From contig CM060172.1 of NCBI GenBank assembly GCA_030549775.1, forward strand, positions 124,795,122 to 124,859,121: DNA of 64,000 nt, written 5' to 3'. Source of the DNA: Tamarix chinensis. Taxonomy: Eukaryota; Streptophyta; Magnoliopsida; Caryophyllales; Tamaricaceae. Of this stretch, positions 28,031 to 42,884 are shown piece after piece (the stretch's first letter is position 1; the number at the start of each line of letters is the position of its first letter). Under the pieces are notes generated by a model. It ran no database searches, had not been told where the DNA came from, and saw nothing but the letters and a program-made list of their open reading frames with translations. The position numbers and the translations under genes were made by a program.

Positions 28031-28454
28031 GCGAAGGCAATCTCATAGATTAATGATTACTTAATTACTCGCACCAAAAATTGATTAATGATTACTCTGC
28101 TGTTGTTTTTTACGTGTAACGAGATGATAATTGTATCTTCATATTATTCCCAGCGCATGCATACCATTATTTTTAAACCATTACAATTGATTTGGTCAAA
28201 TTACGCAAGGCATTTAGCTTTCGCACACCAGAAGTAGAAGCGGACCGCAACGATATCTAGATCTAGCTAAACTCGCTGTCATTATAGTTTTAATGTGTTT
28301 GATGCAATTCTAGAGTACAAAATTATTGCCATTTTACTAACCGTGGCTTCTATGTGATGGTGTTTTTTGAACTTAAAAAAGGGTAGAAAATAAACTAAGC
28401 TAAGCCACCTTATTATGTTAAACAACTCGAGTTTAAGTTTTATTTTTAAGCTAA
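27981..28454 (+). other. 3' UTR and downstream spacer of the SLT-like gene
   Basis: Apart from the 39-bp duplicate the sequence is AT-rich, with no recognised gene. The transcript end is not definable. Confidence 0.5.
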
Positions 28455-28476
28455 CTTAGAGCACTTGCATTCTTGA

Positions 28477-28692
28477 GTATGGGAGTAATAGGGGTGAAAA
28501 ACTACCCCCATATTTTATATATCTTATATAATCTATCTAAAATTAAATATTTTTATTCTAATAAATACCCATTTTAGATCTTAATGATCTAAAATGGATA
28601 TTTCATTAAAAATATATTTATTATTATTAACATCTTAATATAAAAGATATAAAATAGAGGGAAAATATTTCCACCTCTACTGCCCCCGTACC
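28477..28692. mobile_element. Palindromic AT-rich MITE, copy 2
   Basis: The left end GTATGGGAGTAATAGGGGTG pairs imperfectly with the right end, which reads GTACGGGGGCAGTAGAGGTG on the minus strand. The centre has a perfect 12-bp inverted repeat (28569-28580 with 28586-28597, arm CCATTTTAGATC). It is the same family as 6516-6752. Confidence 0.65.
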
Positions 28693-30114
28693 AAACAAAC
28701 CATAAGTTATTTCCCATCCTCCGAGGACAGGAGAAGCAAAGAGGCAAAAAAATTTACCCCAAAGCTCCGCGGCTCCGCCAAGCTTCTCAAAAAAGCAGCG
28801 GCAGCAAACAAGGTCGGAGAAAAGAAAAGGAAGGGAGGAAAGGGGGAGAAAAAGACCAAAGGGGGCCCCCAATACTTAATTAAAAATAGTTTTAATGTTA
28901 TTTAGATATCAAGTTTGTAGGATATAGGATGATAATATTGTATATATTATTACTATATATTGGGGGACGATAATGTGAAGGTAAAAATAAGTGAAAGGTA
29001 AAATGGGAGACAAATAGTTTATTATTTTTTTGTATAGCATGACTTATAATGTGATAGCAAATAAAATAAGGGGCAAAGATGACGATGGTCTTATTAAAAT
29101 AAGGGGTAAATTCGACTTATTTGTTCATAATTCTGCTCATTCAATAATTTGGAGCTTGTTTAGATATTAATATAAGTATAGCGTTGTATATAAGAAGTAT
29201 AAGTATTATGCATTCATGTATAATAATTTAGCAAGTATCATACCATATCATATATAAAGGAGTTGAGTATGCATGATCAAACTAATGAAAAAGATAGTCT
29301 TCTCCATTCAAAAAGTATACTGTTAGATAGTCTTATCCATTCAAAAAGTTATATTCTTACTCTAAGCATTGTCGATATCTATTTTTCTCTAGAGAAACCT
29401 AAACTAACGTATGCTAAGTATTGATAGTTAACTCAGAATTATCCGAGCATGCCTCTTTAAACATCCACTTCAATATTCCTTTTTGTACGAAATGCCCTTT
29501 TATTGCTAAAAAGTTCACTAGCATTCAAAGATCAATGACAGTTTTCCTCCTTCGAAAATATCGCTTTCAATATAAAATGGATCATATTCCATCGTTAACA
29601 TGCCTGTCCCTTTACTATATTATTGTAAAAGCGACCGAACAAACATAATATGAAAATGGCATTCTTCTTCACATCTATTAACTTTACCCATATAAAAACA
29701 AACGCATATAATTCATGTCTTGTCACTACGATGATACGATTGCATCGCTTTATTTATTTCACATTGGAACAAACTATAGAAATTCCAAATTCTTTTTCCT
29801 TAATATGTAATGGTATCATTTGGGTGAATTATAATCGATAGCTAGTGATGTCGGGTTTTTTTAGCTTATTGATAATATAAACCCACTAACTTTTGTAATA
29901 AAAAAATGTCTAAAATGTATGGTTGAAAAGCATGTGTAGGAGGTTGAAATGCCCCAAAACATTAATATAAATCTTTATTAGATTCTATAGAGATGTTACC
30001 GGGGGGGGGGGGAGATAAAATGTACAATTACAAAACAAGCTAGGGTTAGAAATAAAGCTCCTATCATTTGTGGGTATGAATTCGTTGAAAAGGAAAGTCA
30101 TTGTTAGAGGAAGT
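28693..30114. other. Intergenic DNA, no gene seen
   Basis: A small GC-rich segment (28720-28870) is followed by AT-rich DNA and a G12 run at 30001-30012. Short open frames (29421-29648, 29650-29841) show no recognisable domains. Confidence 0.5.
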
Positions 30115-33100
30115 TATAACACCCCGTATCTTTTAAATTCAATTTTATTAAGCTTAATGATTTTATTAGCATAATTTGATAAAAATATTTAATTATTATA
30201 ATTTAGATTTGTTTTATGATTATTGATGATTTTGAATTCATATTATAATTTAATTAATCATTGTCATTGTAAATCATTTTAGATAAATTTGTTCACAACC
30301 ATGATTGTATTATATTCATATGATTTCGATTTCTGCTTAAAAATATAAATATTTTCGTTCTTTCTAATATTTTGATTCTTAATATTTTATATTCGTTTTC
30401 GATTATAATTTCTTTGTATGATTACAACTTTATTTTGAAGTTATATTTCATTAACGAATTAAATTATTTAAATTATAAAATTTAATTTAAAATAGTAAAA
30501 CCATTTTAATGATTTTTATTCATAGAAAATATTTCCATCTTTGAACTTATTTGTTTTTCCAAAGTTGTTAATATCTTCAAAAAGTTTTAAATTAAAAAAT
30601 ATTTTCGTAACTTATTTATGATTTTCCTTCCGCTATTATTTTTCTTTTCCCTTTTGGATTACGAATGAGCCTATTCGAAAATTGTTTAAATTAATCTCAA
30701 TTCTTTAGAATATTGTTTAAATATTTCTAGATAGTTTTAAATACTTGTTTATGTCGTATTATGTATTTTCATAAATAATATAAATATTTACTTTCTTCAT
30801 TATTTTCTTCTGAAAGCTTTTTAAAATTCTTTAAATAGCTTTTATAATGATTTTATACCTTTGGATCTTTACGAAAGGATTTTCATTAAATGAGTTTCAA
30901 ATAAAATTATTCGCAAACATTTTTCAGATATACACCCTATGCATGTGTATTTGTAAGAAAAAAAAATGGAAACCATTACTGATCCCCCTCCCACTTTTCT
31001 TCTTGTCTCTCCCTCCTTTATTTTCTCTCTCTTCCTTTTCCGTTATCCTTCTGTGTAAACCATAGCCCTGACCCCATGCTCTATCTCCCATGCTCCTATT
31101 CTATACTTAGTTCTCCACACCAACATTCCAGCCACCATTGTCACACCACACCAACATGATAACTCCATTACCTTTCTCCCCCCGTCATTAGCATCACCAT
31201 CCTCCGGCGCAACAACTGCACAACAGTAGCGATGGTAGCAAGTAGGAGGCAACACATGAGATGCGACACCAGCCAAATCGAGCATGACGACCCCAAACAA
31301 CGGCGTGTGAGCCATAACGAACAACAGATGAGCCTTCTCCTACCATGGATGAGCTCCATTTAGCTCGTAATGGTAGATTTTTTTTTTGTATATTTTTATC
31401 CAAACCCTAACTTCTAAATTTAATTAATTCTATATAGATTGAGTTTAATTAGACTATATTTGTTGCTTAATTATGTATATAGATGTTATAGGAGTGATTT
31501 GGACTGGTTAATTGTAGTGTATGTGGTTGATTCGTGAAAAAAAGAATTTTGACTCAGTTATGTCCCCATTTTTTAGATTCGTCCAATTAAGATATTTTAT
31601 GAATTGATTATACAGTATGTTGTAAAATGTATCTAAATTCAAATTGGAACTATCAATTTGATAAAATTGTGTGGAATTAGTCGGAATTGTATTTTTAGGT
31701 CAAAATCCTTGTGTATCAAAATTGAATTACTTTATTGAGTTTTTTTATTAAATTAATGTTATAATATGCTTTGAAATGTATTTAATTTTATGTTGGAAGT
31801 GTCAATTTGGTAAATTATGTGAAATAAATTGGAATTAGATTTTCAGATCAAAACTCTTGCTGATCTAAATTGTATTGCATAATTAAGTTATTTTATTTAA
31901 TTGATTATATAATTTACATTATAATATATTTTACAGTCCTAAATTGTCAATTTAAATATTTTAATAAGAATTGACTAGAGTAGTATTTCAGACTTAAAAA
32001 CTATAATTATGTTAAAGTAGGTACTTCTTTTATTATTCTGGATCAATTGATTATACAATTTGTTATGAAATATGTCTAATTACATTTATAAACATTCAAT
32101 TTAAATAAGTTTATAAAATTTAATCGAATTGCATTTTTGGACCTAAAACCCTAGATTTCATTTAGAATTATGAATTTGGTAATTTATATAGTTGTTTTTC
32201 TCAAATTGAATTTATAGAAATAGTTGAAATACCATTAATTTCATTCTAACACCTTAAATTTGGATTAATTGATTTAAATTATCTGATTTTGTGTCTTGAG
32301 CTTTAAAATCCTAATTTTTAAAAAATGATTATCTTAAATTGGTTACTCGTAAGATTATTTTAATTGAAATTGATTATCTAGATTTATCTAAAATTAGTTT
32401 AATAATTTTTTTAAAACTATCAATTTGAGGTAATTGAAGTAAATTGGTTGGTTCATAATTTAGGTATAAAAACCCTAATTTTCGGATATGGTTTTATAAA
32501 ATTGGTTTTGCTATGCTTCTTTTACCTAATTGATTACAAGCTTTGATTTAAAATCATTTGAGTGATGTTTTTGTCTTATTGGGTTGAATGGGTTATCTAA
32601 AAATGGTTGGTTTGTCTTTTTGGTTGTAAAAAGGTAATTAGTAAGTCATTTTTTATAAAATTAACTTATCATCTATTGTCCTTTCTCCAGCTTTCCAAAT
32701 CAATTTAAAATTACATAAGTGATATGTGTCGAACTATATTTGGTTAATACTTAATTTTAAATCTTAATAGAGTTATACTCGCGTGTCTTATGTTTTGGAC
32801 ACATTTTTCAAGAAAGATCGTTCTATTTGTTGATTAAATTATAATACTTAAATTGTTGATTGATAAGATAGTTTTCTAACCTATTCATATAATTTCTATC
32901 AAAGATCTAGAAAAACATTCTTATGGATTTTTAAGCTTTTGATATCTCTATCTCTCTCTCTCTTTCTCAATTTTCTTAGATAGCTTCAGATTTAAGTAAG
33001 TTATTACTTACATTTACTTATGGTGGAATCATGGGATGTATATCTTCTTAAAGTAGAAGGTTATGAGTATGCTTTACGTTATTTATGTATGTTAAGTGTA

Positions 33101-34958
33101 TACTATGTTTTGTATTGTAATTCTATGTATCTATGAGCTTATAATGCGAACACATGTTAGTATGCCTCTTAATTATTCTATGTGTTAGAGTATGTGAAGG
33201 GTTGAGCATTATTATGTGGTTAACATGATCAGCTAATTATGGGATGTCTGATAATTTTATAGTATGTTCTAATGTGTCTCAATTATAATTAGTTTGGAAA
33301 AATCATATTATTGGTTGAGAATGGATTGATATTGTATAATGCCTTATGCCGGATTTTTGTGCCATGGAATTATCTAGTTTTAATGCCACTTGGATTGAAT
33401 CACCTTTAATGCCACATGAAATTATCCGACTTTAATGCCACTTGGAATTATTTAGCTTTAATGCCATTGGGATTAGTTTGGCTTTAATGCCACTTGAAAT
33501 TGATTGGCTTTAATACCACTTAGAATGGATATAATAATAGAATTTCATTGTGTGATGGAAGTGGTTTAAATATTGTTATATGGGCCTCATTTATGCTTGG
33601 TTAAATCTTTAAATAAAACATTAATCACTTACGGTAGAAGATCTTGAATCGAGACTTTTACCACTAGGGGTAGCTATTAGAGTTAGGTTTGGTATTCACT
33701 TGGTACCATTTTGTTTTTTTTCTCTTATGTGATCCTGGATGCCTTACAAAGTCCATAGAGGCCATCTTCTACTCCATAGGTATCTTGATGTATATTGGCC
33801 TTATAAGAGGTATGCATGCGTAAGTGATTAGGTGTCCTATTTTTTGGTGGTTTGGTTATATTTTTGGGTAGGCCAACTAGAGCTAGTGTCGTTTGAATAC
33901 AAAATTAGTTGTTACGATTTATTTGAGTCACCGTCCTCAAGTTAAAATAATCAAATGGATGTGATCATAACAATGGAATATAGTAATTGATTATTCTCAT
34001 CCATTCATAGACTATATATTTCATTATCCTATGCATGTGTATTGGTTTTGTTCCTTACAACAGTGTTACCATATGACGTCTATTTGTACCCTGCTACCAC
34101 ATGATCTATTATTTAAAATTCATGTGGTTCTTATGTGCAGAATGCTTTTTAATAGGGTAATTGTATTACTTAACATGCATGCATAATTCATTATATGCTT
34201 GTACCCTATGTGTTGCCATGTCTAGTCATGTATTTATAAACATAAATCCATGACCATATGTTTTATCGTATGTCAACACATGCCTCATATTTCCTCTACT
34301 ATTACCATATGTACCTTTGACAATTATGACTAAAATATTCCATATGGACACGCTTTACTTTAGCTATCGCATATATGTCTTACTCTTATCATTTTATGTA
34401 TGACTTTCTTTAATACTTATTGAGCGGGCAATTAATAACTTGCTATATACTTCGTGAAATTGTATGAGTGCAATGGTTTTGTATCACATGTATAATTAAG
34501 TGTGAGCATTGTAAGCTAAAGATTATCATATCTTATGTGTGTCATGTTTCCTCCCATGAGTTAGGTAGTTATGATTTACTCAGTACTAGACCCGTACTGA
34601 TACTACATTGGTTGAACAGGTCTACGACGATCCACTGATGGTGGGAAGCAGATCTTTTTATGCAGGCTTGAGATCAATTCCTATTGTTGGGTTAAAGACT
34701 TAGGAGAGTAGGAAACCCTAAGTTTTATCCCTAGGGGATTTGTCTTTATGTATCTATATCTACATTTAGAAAATTTTCAAGTGAGGATGGGTCACCCTCT
34801 TGGGAAGTTTCAAAAAAAATTGAAAAAATTTATTAAGCAATGTGTAAGTGAAGAAAAATCAAGCTGAAAGAACTTGTGTTGATTTGTGGGGCTAGATAAT
34901 CAATCCAAAATTGCTCCAAGGTAGCCTCCGTATGGTCATATTGGCTCGAGGTGTTACA
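30115..34958 (+). mobile_element. Element A2, 4.8-kb coding-less TG...CA element
   Basis: It starts TATAACACCCCGTAT (a G-to-A change from the TGTAAYACCCC of relatives) and ends GGTGTTACA at 34958. It is an inverted copy of A1. Landmarks are a GC block at 30990-31370, a GGCATTAAAG-type minisatellite at 33360-33530, the TTAATCACTTACGGTAGAAG word at 33622-33641, a GTATGCATGCG word at 33809, and the CAGTAC hairpin at 34581-34599. Flanks (GAAGT, CTCGA) do not match, so a target duplication was lost or an end is misplaced. No retroelement protein is visible. Confidence 0.7.
33360..33530. repeat. Minisatellite in A2 (CTTTAATGCC units)
   Basis: About seven degenerate units of 26-28 bp contain CTTTAATGCCACTTGGA, the reverse complement of the A1 repeat. 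Confidence 0.8.
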
Positions 34959-36231
34959 CTCGACCATCCTTTGTACATTCTCCTTTCATGCCACCCTATC
35001 CCCTAATTCCCTCCTTATCCATTTTTATTTTATCTCATTTTCCAACCAAAACCAAACATTATCATCTCTCCTCTCTTTCTCAACTCTCCTTTGCATTTTC
35101 TCTAGCTTATGCTCTAAAATTTTACATCTAGAGCTGCTATCTTTTGTATAACACTACTCCATTTGTTTCCTACACCTCATATGTTCCCCTTGAACATGTT
35201 TGAAATCCCAATTCATATCAACCCTCCTCTATGTGAGTCTCCCACTCAACTCCACCCTATTTGCCACCTAAACCTCAAGCAGCTCTCTCTAGCTGTGTCC
35301 ATTCTTCACACTACAATATCTCCATAATGCCACCTTCCAACACAACCTAGATTATATTGTGAGTAGACCTCTTGTAACCATCCCCTTGTAACATGTATAG
35401 TTCACGTATTCCCACTTAATCGGCATGACTTGTTCACATTTTAGGTCCCTGCTACCTGTGTGAGTCTTCTACACAACTCACCTAACAATGCATCACTTTA
35501 TCTATAGTTTTATGGTTAATAATTGTTACCATTTTGTTTGTTTTTTTTATAGGTGGATCAGGGTATCAGTGGAGACTAGGGTGTTTTATTTCTTATATTT
35601 TACTATTTTTCTGGAATTAAGAAGTAACCATATGCTCTACTAGGATATGAAAATCGCATGATAACATATTAGGGCTTTGTTGTGCCATGTTGTATTTATT
35701 TATGCAATTATGCTAATATTAAATTATGTGTCTAGATCATGTAAACTATTTATAATATTAAGTCTACAAAAGCATGCTATGATATATGAAGATGTTAATG
35801 TATAACATGATAGATTGAACATGTTTGGGCTTATTTTTTACATGATTACAATTTGTATACCTAAGATGTAGGAGTTTTGTTCAAATGCACCATGCTTCTA
35901 TTTTCCAACATGTATGCCTACCATGTGTCATATGATATTAAGTATGAATACATATGAGTTATGATAAGTTATATATGCATGTTAGGGTTTTATACACTTT
36001 TGGTGTGTAGAGGTAAATTAATCATTTATAATGTCTTAAAAGTTACATCCATGCTAAAGTGTTTTTATTTATTATATTTTAGTCTTTTCATGAGAAATTA
36101 TTATTAAAATAAAGTTTGAATTTAAAATGGATAATATAGTGGTATTTAGGGTTTTAAAGGCATGTCCTTGATAGTTTGTTAGGTTAACCTTAGTATTAAC
36201 TCTAGTTGTGTCTTGGACCTTTAACCTTAGG
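34959..36231 (-). mobile_element. Element I, fragment related to B in reverse
   Basis: A pyrimidine-rich block (34960-35400) is followed by words that are reverse complements of B landmarks, for example TTTCTGGAATTAAGAAGTAACC and CATATTAGGG near 35620-35670. Neither terminus is present. It is cut at the right by element G1 (TGTAACACC at 36232). Confidence 0.5.
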
Positions 36232-39200
36232 TGTAACACCCCCATTTTTTGCACAAATTTGTTTTAAAAGAGTAAACATGTAGGATGTTACAGTCATAAT
36301 TAGTATAAGTACAATTTTCTATACTATTCTTACACTAAGTATTAAGGCTAAAATGTTAGTTCACTTAAATTATGAACAATAATCATAAGAAGCAAATAAG
36401 AAATTATATTACAAGTTACAAATGTTTCCAATATAACAAGATAAAACAAATGTTACAAAAGTTAGAGAAAGGAAATACATGGGTCCATAAACATCTAGAT
36501 TAAAAGACGTTGCATCGCACACCGGATAACCTTAACTTTCAAACCCCAAAATACTAGCCAACAAGTTGAACTCACAAGCGATCCTATAAAGTTGCAATTT
36601 ATAATGCCCAAAATTTACTACTAAAATTTATTATTTTTTAGGGGAAGCGTGAAACTAAAATAATTGGGTGTTACCACCGTAATTGACATGAGTCTAGCTT
36701 ACCATACAATCCTTACATCAATCATAAGGTCAAGCAATTAGAACATAAATCATGATAAATAGAAATGAGAGGAACTTTCATAAACTTAAATATGTGTTTT
36801 TACATTAATTACAATTATAATATCAAAATACATAAAACATATACAAGAGTTTAAAAAGGTATACGTGTCAAAACAATAACTGATAATATGACTTTATGCC
36901 CAACCAGATACATAAAGTCAATCCACACATAAGTCATCATATGCAGCAAAGTTATCCAATGAGTCCTTATCAATCTGCACATGAACATCTGGATCATCTA
37001 CTTATAAGAATGAGTGGTGCCCGTAAAAAGGATGAATAGTGTGTTACAGACCGAGTAAGGTAACAATACAACCGAGTAAAGGATAAGAATAATTACATGA
37101 GTTTGCATCGGATAATAATCATACATGCGTGATACATAAAATAATGTAATATAATTACTGATTCCATAACTCAATATTAGATATAACATATTTCATTCTT
37201 TTTATTTACTTTAAGTTCAGTGATCCCACTATTCTTAATTTGATGGAACGGACTCAAGTATCTCTTGGGAAAAACACACCTGAACCGCTATTATCGTCCG
37301 ATGGAATGGACCCAACGTATACCAGGGAAACATGCTCATGACTACTATTCTTAAATTATTTAAAGCACCTCTCAAGGAAAAACACACCTAAGTCACTATT
37401 ATCGCCTGATGGAACGTACACAACCCCTTGATCCTGACTCACATAATCTTTTACTTTAAATAATTACTTTATTATCCATTATTTACTTGTCTCAAATCAT
37501 ATTCTCATTCACATTGAGTTTAGGGGTCCATTATTCTTAATTCGGTAAAACAGACTAATGCACCTCTCAGGGAAAAACACATTTAAGTCGCTATTATTGT
37601 ACGATGGAATGAACCCATAAAACACCTCAGCCTGACTCACTTGATCTTCCACTTTAAGTGATCAATATCTTATTTATAATTTATTTTATATGTACAACGC
37701 ATAATTGAAACATGTAAAGCACAATTTCATGCTTATCAAAGCTTTCCTCAAGGAATAGGTCTATTATCTTCCTAAGAAACCCTGATTTCATATTATAGGC
37801 ATAAATTTCTCCATACTGACCATTTATCCACGAAAGTTAGCTCACCTTATCCAAATATTATTATTATCAACATACCTAAAAAGTAAGGTCTAATTATAAC
37901 ATCTTACACATGCGATAATAACCTCATTTCTAATGTTATTATTTTCAATTTAAGTATTTTTATTATTTTATCTGGACTTAGGTCATTCATAATTACTCCA
38001 AACATTACACATGATGTTATTAGCATATTAAAAACCATTTAACACATTAAAACACCAAAAATTTTATATTTAACACATATTAACAAAAATGCCCTTAAGG
38101 ATAACAAGCACCCTTATTTCATAAAAATCTAGTATGTTCGATGTCATTATTTTCAACTCCTTAATTTTTACATCACCATAAATCTTAAATATACTTATTT
38201 TTTACTTATCATAATTTATCAAGCCCATATTGCAACAATGTATTATACCAATTCTCTTAGGATTTTCAAAATAATAATTATCGTAATGATATCTCATGCT
38301 TCTCAACTTATTCATTTTTCTTCATATAAGATCATGTCACCACATCTTAATATTAACAATCATAAAGTTAACATCATAATCATAACGATATGATAATCCA
38401 CACAATCATACATAACATTTAGTACATAAACCCTATTTCTTCTTAAATCTTTATCGAAAAGGACATCAACCTCTAAGCACGTAAATTCTACCCCGCCTCA
38501 TTTGGAACCTCCAAAAAATAACCAATAAAAGGATAAGGTCAAGGAGAGTGAAATAATGGAGGAAAAACTAAATTCAAGGCTTTAATGTGTCTAGGTAAGA
38601 TTTTGCGCAACAAAAGGGATGGGAATGGGGGAATTTTCTGAAACAATGGGGGCAACAACGACACTTTGTGCCATTTCTAAGGTATGTAGGTGGTGGTTTA
38701 GGATCACTGGTAGTGGTCGAAAGAGTTGGGGTTGTTTTGGTGGGTTTTGCTGTAGGGGAGTGGATATGTCTTGGTGGTTGTTGGTGAAGGGTTGTAGGTG
38801 GAAGGGGTGAGAGAATGGTGGAAGTGGCGGTTGGTTGTGGGAAAGGAGCAGCTAGGACTACCAATGTAAGGGATTGTAGTTCAATGTTGAGTTGCATTGA
38901 TTAGTTGTGGTGGTGTTTTTGGTGACGAAGAGAAGGGGGAAGGGAATGAGAGAGGCTTTCGATCGGGTTGCTATTTTTTTACATAAATTATAGGAAGAAA
39001 GGGAGGTGGTTGAGGTATTAAACGTGCCAAGTCTATGGGTGTATATATATGTATGTATGTTGTGCTCAATAGAGAGGGATAAGGGGTGACAGTTAAGCAA
39101 AATTTTCAACCAAGACCCATGAGCGTAGGGCATGGGCAATGATGAGGGTGGGGTGTAGATCAGGGGGTATGGCAGTATGGTATAGGGCATGGTTAGGGGA

Positions 39201-40725
39201 TGTTTCACTTAAGAATAAGGGGATAAGAAAGAAAATGTGGTCGGGAAAGGGAAGGAAAAGAAAAGAAAATGAGAGGGGAAAATGGAGGAAAATAAGATGG
39301 GTTTAGAATTAGGATAAAATAATTTAAGTTAGGGTATTTTGGATAAATTAATTACTGCCCATATGGGGTTAGTGTTAGCTTAAAAATATTAGTAACCAAA
39401 AAAAATATTAGAATTAATTAAGATTTAGGATTAGGGAGTTAGGGTAAGGAAAAAAAGTATTAATTTTTTTAGGTTAAAATTAGATTAAGATTTAATTACT
39501 AGGGATTAGGTTAGTTAAAATTTAGGGTGTTACACAATTGCCATTGAATAGGCAAAAGAACCATAAAATATAACCTATCAATGAAACGGTATTGAGTAAG
39601 TCACTATATGATAATAAGCATGTAAATGTCACATAGACCACATAGAAGATATCATAATATGTACTTGACATAAATAAACCAAATATTACATATGATACAA
39701 TATACAATAAACATGTTATCACATATATATATCACCATATCCCACATACTTATCAACCCTTCATTATTTAATCAATTTATAAAAATATCACAATCCAACA
39801 TATCCATTTGCACACCAACCACAACATAATTCATAACCATTACAGTAGTTACCTAAAGAATCTTCCAACAAACCAAGCAATTCTAATCAAATATAAGTAC
39901 TAAGAACATAAAAGATAACTCAAAGACGTAGAAAGTATTTTGGTTATACCCGTGCACAAGGCGAAATAACATCATCTAACCAAACCACCAAATCAAATCC
40001 AAATAAAGCTAAATAGAAGAAATAATCCAAATATATATAAGGTATTCTAACCATATTGGTGCACACGAGCAACAAAGTATCTTTCCAACCAGACCACCAA
40101 ATCAAACCATATAAACCACATGTAGGGAATAAAGGCAACTATCAAACCAATAATTAAATACATTACTAATAACCACACATTAGTTACTTCCATTTGAAAA
40201 TACTCTAGAGAGGTTCAATATGGTTAAATCAAAGATAATGAGAACTAAAATTTTACACAATGATTTATAGTGGTTTAAGGACCTAATGCATCTCTACATC
40301 CACTACCAAAAGATCGTTTCTTTTGGATTTTAAAATATTCATTTATTATATATTGATGATGATCACTCTTCTAAGTTTGCAATCTCAATGACCTTTTAAA
40401 AAGTTATTTTACACATTTTATTAGTTAGCTTCTCTAGGTTTATAGATATATAAATCCAATGAACTTTCTAGAAATTATAACCACACATAAACTCTTGATA
40501 ATGACTTTTAAATAGTTTTGTTGTATTTGTAATTGATTCCTCGTAAAATACAAAAATGAAGTTTATAATCAAATGTGAGAAAAATAAACAAGATAGATGA
40601 ATAATTATTACAAGTGTAAGAGCAATATAGTTAAATATAAAGAATAAATTGAGCATTAGATAAGTTTGGTTTAGATTTAAAAGTATAAAATCAAAACTCT
40701 CTTTGATTTTTGTTAGCTATAAAAA
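36232..40725 (+). mobile_element. Element G1, split by G2
   Basis: It begins TGTAACACCCCC at 36232. The first 368 bp run to 36599 and the element resumes after G2 at 39540 with CCATTGAATAGGC, the word that follows at this point in B, D and F. It continues to the start of element C at 40726; its other end was not found. A decayed CAGTAC-type hairpin is near 39578-39594. Non-coding. Confidence 0.65.
36600..39534 (+). mobile_element. Element G2, 2.9-kb TG...CA element inside G1
   Basis: It starts TATAATGCCCAAAATTTAC at 36600 and ends TTAGGGTGTTACA at 39534. CAATT is duplicated exactly on both sides (36595-36599 and 39535-39539). It contains degenerate repeats with GCTATTATCGTCCGATGGAA (37200-37640), the TTCCACTTTAAGTGATCAAT word at 37646-37665, and a G-rich block at 38600-39300. 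No gene was recognised. Confidence 0.8.
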
Positions 40726-42884
40726 TGTAATCCTCCGAAATTTTATTTGGGATAAATTAGCCTTTAAATCTATTTAGTTTAATTATTTATGGATTTTTTA
40801 GTATATAAAATTGGATATAAATCTTTAATAAATTAAAATAAATATTTTTTTATTTTATCACACTCTTATTATTTAAAAAATTTTCAAACCATTATTTTAC
40901 TAAAATTATCCTTTTTTAAAACCCTTATATTCTAAATATATTAAATTAAATTATCAAATAAATTTATTACCCAAGAATATTATATTTAATTATTATATAA
41001 ATTAAATTATTTTATTTTATACCATTTTCCTTTTCATTTCGCTTTTTCCTTCTCCTTTTTATTCTTTTCCTCTTTTCCTTCTTTTTCTTTTTCTTTGGGC
41101 GTCGGCTGGCTCGACCTGCCTTGCCTCCCTCCTACGTGCTAGGTCGTAAGCCCACTCTTCCCCCCTTCCTTCTCCCGCGTGAGCTTGGCCGCCTCCCTTC
41201 TTTCCTTCCTTTCTTCCCCGACCGGGTTGGCCCGCTTCTTTTTTTTCTTCGGCCGCCTGTCGTGCCCAACTCCGCCTCCCCTTTCTTCTTCCCTTCTTCT
41301 TCTTCTTCCTCTTTCCCCGGTGAGAATCTTGACAACCCTCCATCACTGCAACCCCCTCCCCCTATTGATCTCCCTAACTCTCTCTCTCGCCATTTCTCTA
41401 CCCCATCCCAGCCCCACCATCTCTCCCTTCCCCATGCTCTGCCATCCCTCTTCTTCTCCCTCTCCCTACCATGGACATTTCCCTACCACCCTACCGCCAC
41501 CCCTCAAGCACCCTATCCCCTCCTCTCTCTTCCGTATCTTTTTCTTCTTCCTTCCCTGCCTCATTCTGCATTTTTTCGAGCCTCTACATGCCTTCCCTGA
41601 CCTCTTTTTCTTCCTTTATTCTCCTCCCCTCTCTCACCCTATTTTTGCTTCGCAACTCAGCTCCACCGCTGCCTCAATAACCACCTGCACCACCCCTTTC
41701 CACCCTCTACCTCACCCTCGAACCATCACAACACCCATTGTGCCACCCTACAACCTCCTTCTTCCTCCTCTCTTATTTTTCTCTTATTTCCATCCCTTCT
41801 CGGCAACCACCTTGTACCGCCCCAATCCGTCACCATCCTGGCGCTTCTGCCGCCGCCTGAGCCACCACATTAATCCCTGCAACCCCCTCTACCACCCCCA
41901 ATCCTCATTTGGCCGAAACCACCACCCAAAATCCTTCATTTTCCCTCCCCTTTTCCTTCCTCATTAGCCCCATTTCGACTCCCTCCTTGGCCGCCACCTT
42001 CGCAACCTCGCTGCCACCGCCTCCACCACCCTTAGCCACCTTCAACCCATCCCTGACCACCACTTACACCCTCTCTCCACCTCTACATCCTTCCCTTACC
42101 CTAAATCCTCCCCAACCACCTTCTTTCCTAACCCCAAACCACTAACCCGAAAAATAGCCCATTGCTCCCCTTTTCACCACCTTCAAGCCCCCTCCTCCTC
42201 CTTTCTTTGCATGCATCTCATGTTGCATGAGCAGTATGAGTTGCTGCCTTTCTTGATTTAGTTGGGTAATAATTTTTAAGGTATAATAATATTCTAATTC
42301 AAGTATTTGATTAATTAAGCATTATAAAGTTTTATACTTGATTTTATTATTTCTAACATAATAAACCTTGATATTATTTTCAGGTATTGCTTTTGAAAAT
42401 CAAAGCTTGAACCTTTAACCGGAATATCGGTAAGGTTCATTTTTGCAGGAATCAAGGTAACCATTAAATCCCACTTAAACGCATGGATTAACATATGTTA
42501 GCATATTAGGATTTTAATATATTATTATTCTTGATATATGTTGTTTAATATGATATATGTGGTTTCTTGTGTTGATTGATAAAAAGAAAGCATGATAGTT
42601 TATATGCTATGTATGAAAATATTGTTTAAGGTAGGATTTGGTTATTAATGAAAATGTTAAGTATTATATTATTGTGATCTTTAATGCATTGTTAATATTT
42701 TGTGAGCCTTAAGGGTATTTTAGTAATATATCTTGTACAAGAATATGGCCTATATATATATATGGGTGCTAATAATATTATAATAATTATGAGAGTTGTG
42801 AATAAGGTGTTAATATTAATATTGTATGATAATTTAATATAAGTGGTGTACTAAAGGGGTAAAATGATAAATTTTAATTAAAAA

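Noticed and set aside
41121..42145. Overlapping proline-rich open frames (up to 262 codons)
   Set aside because: They are polypyrimidine composition of element C. Several frames are open at once and no frame is preserved in the equivalent blocks of D and E.
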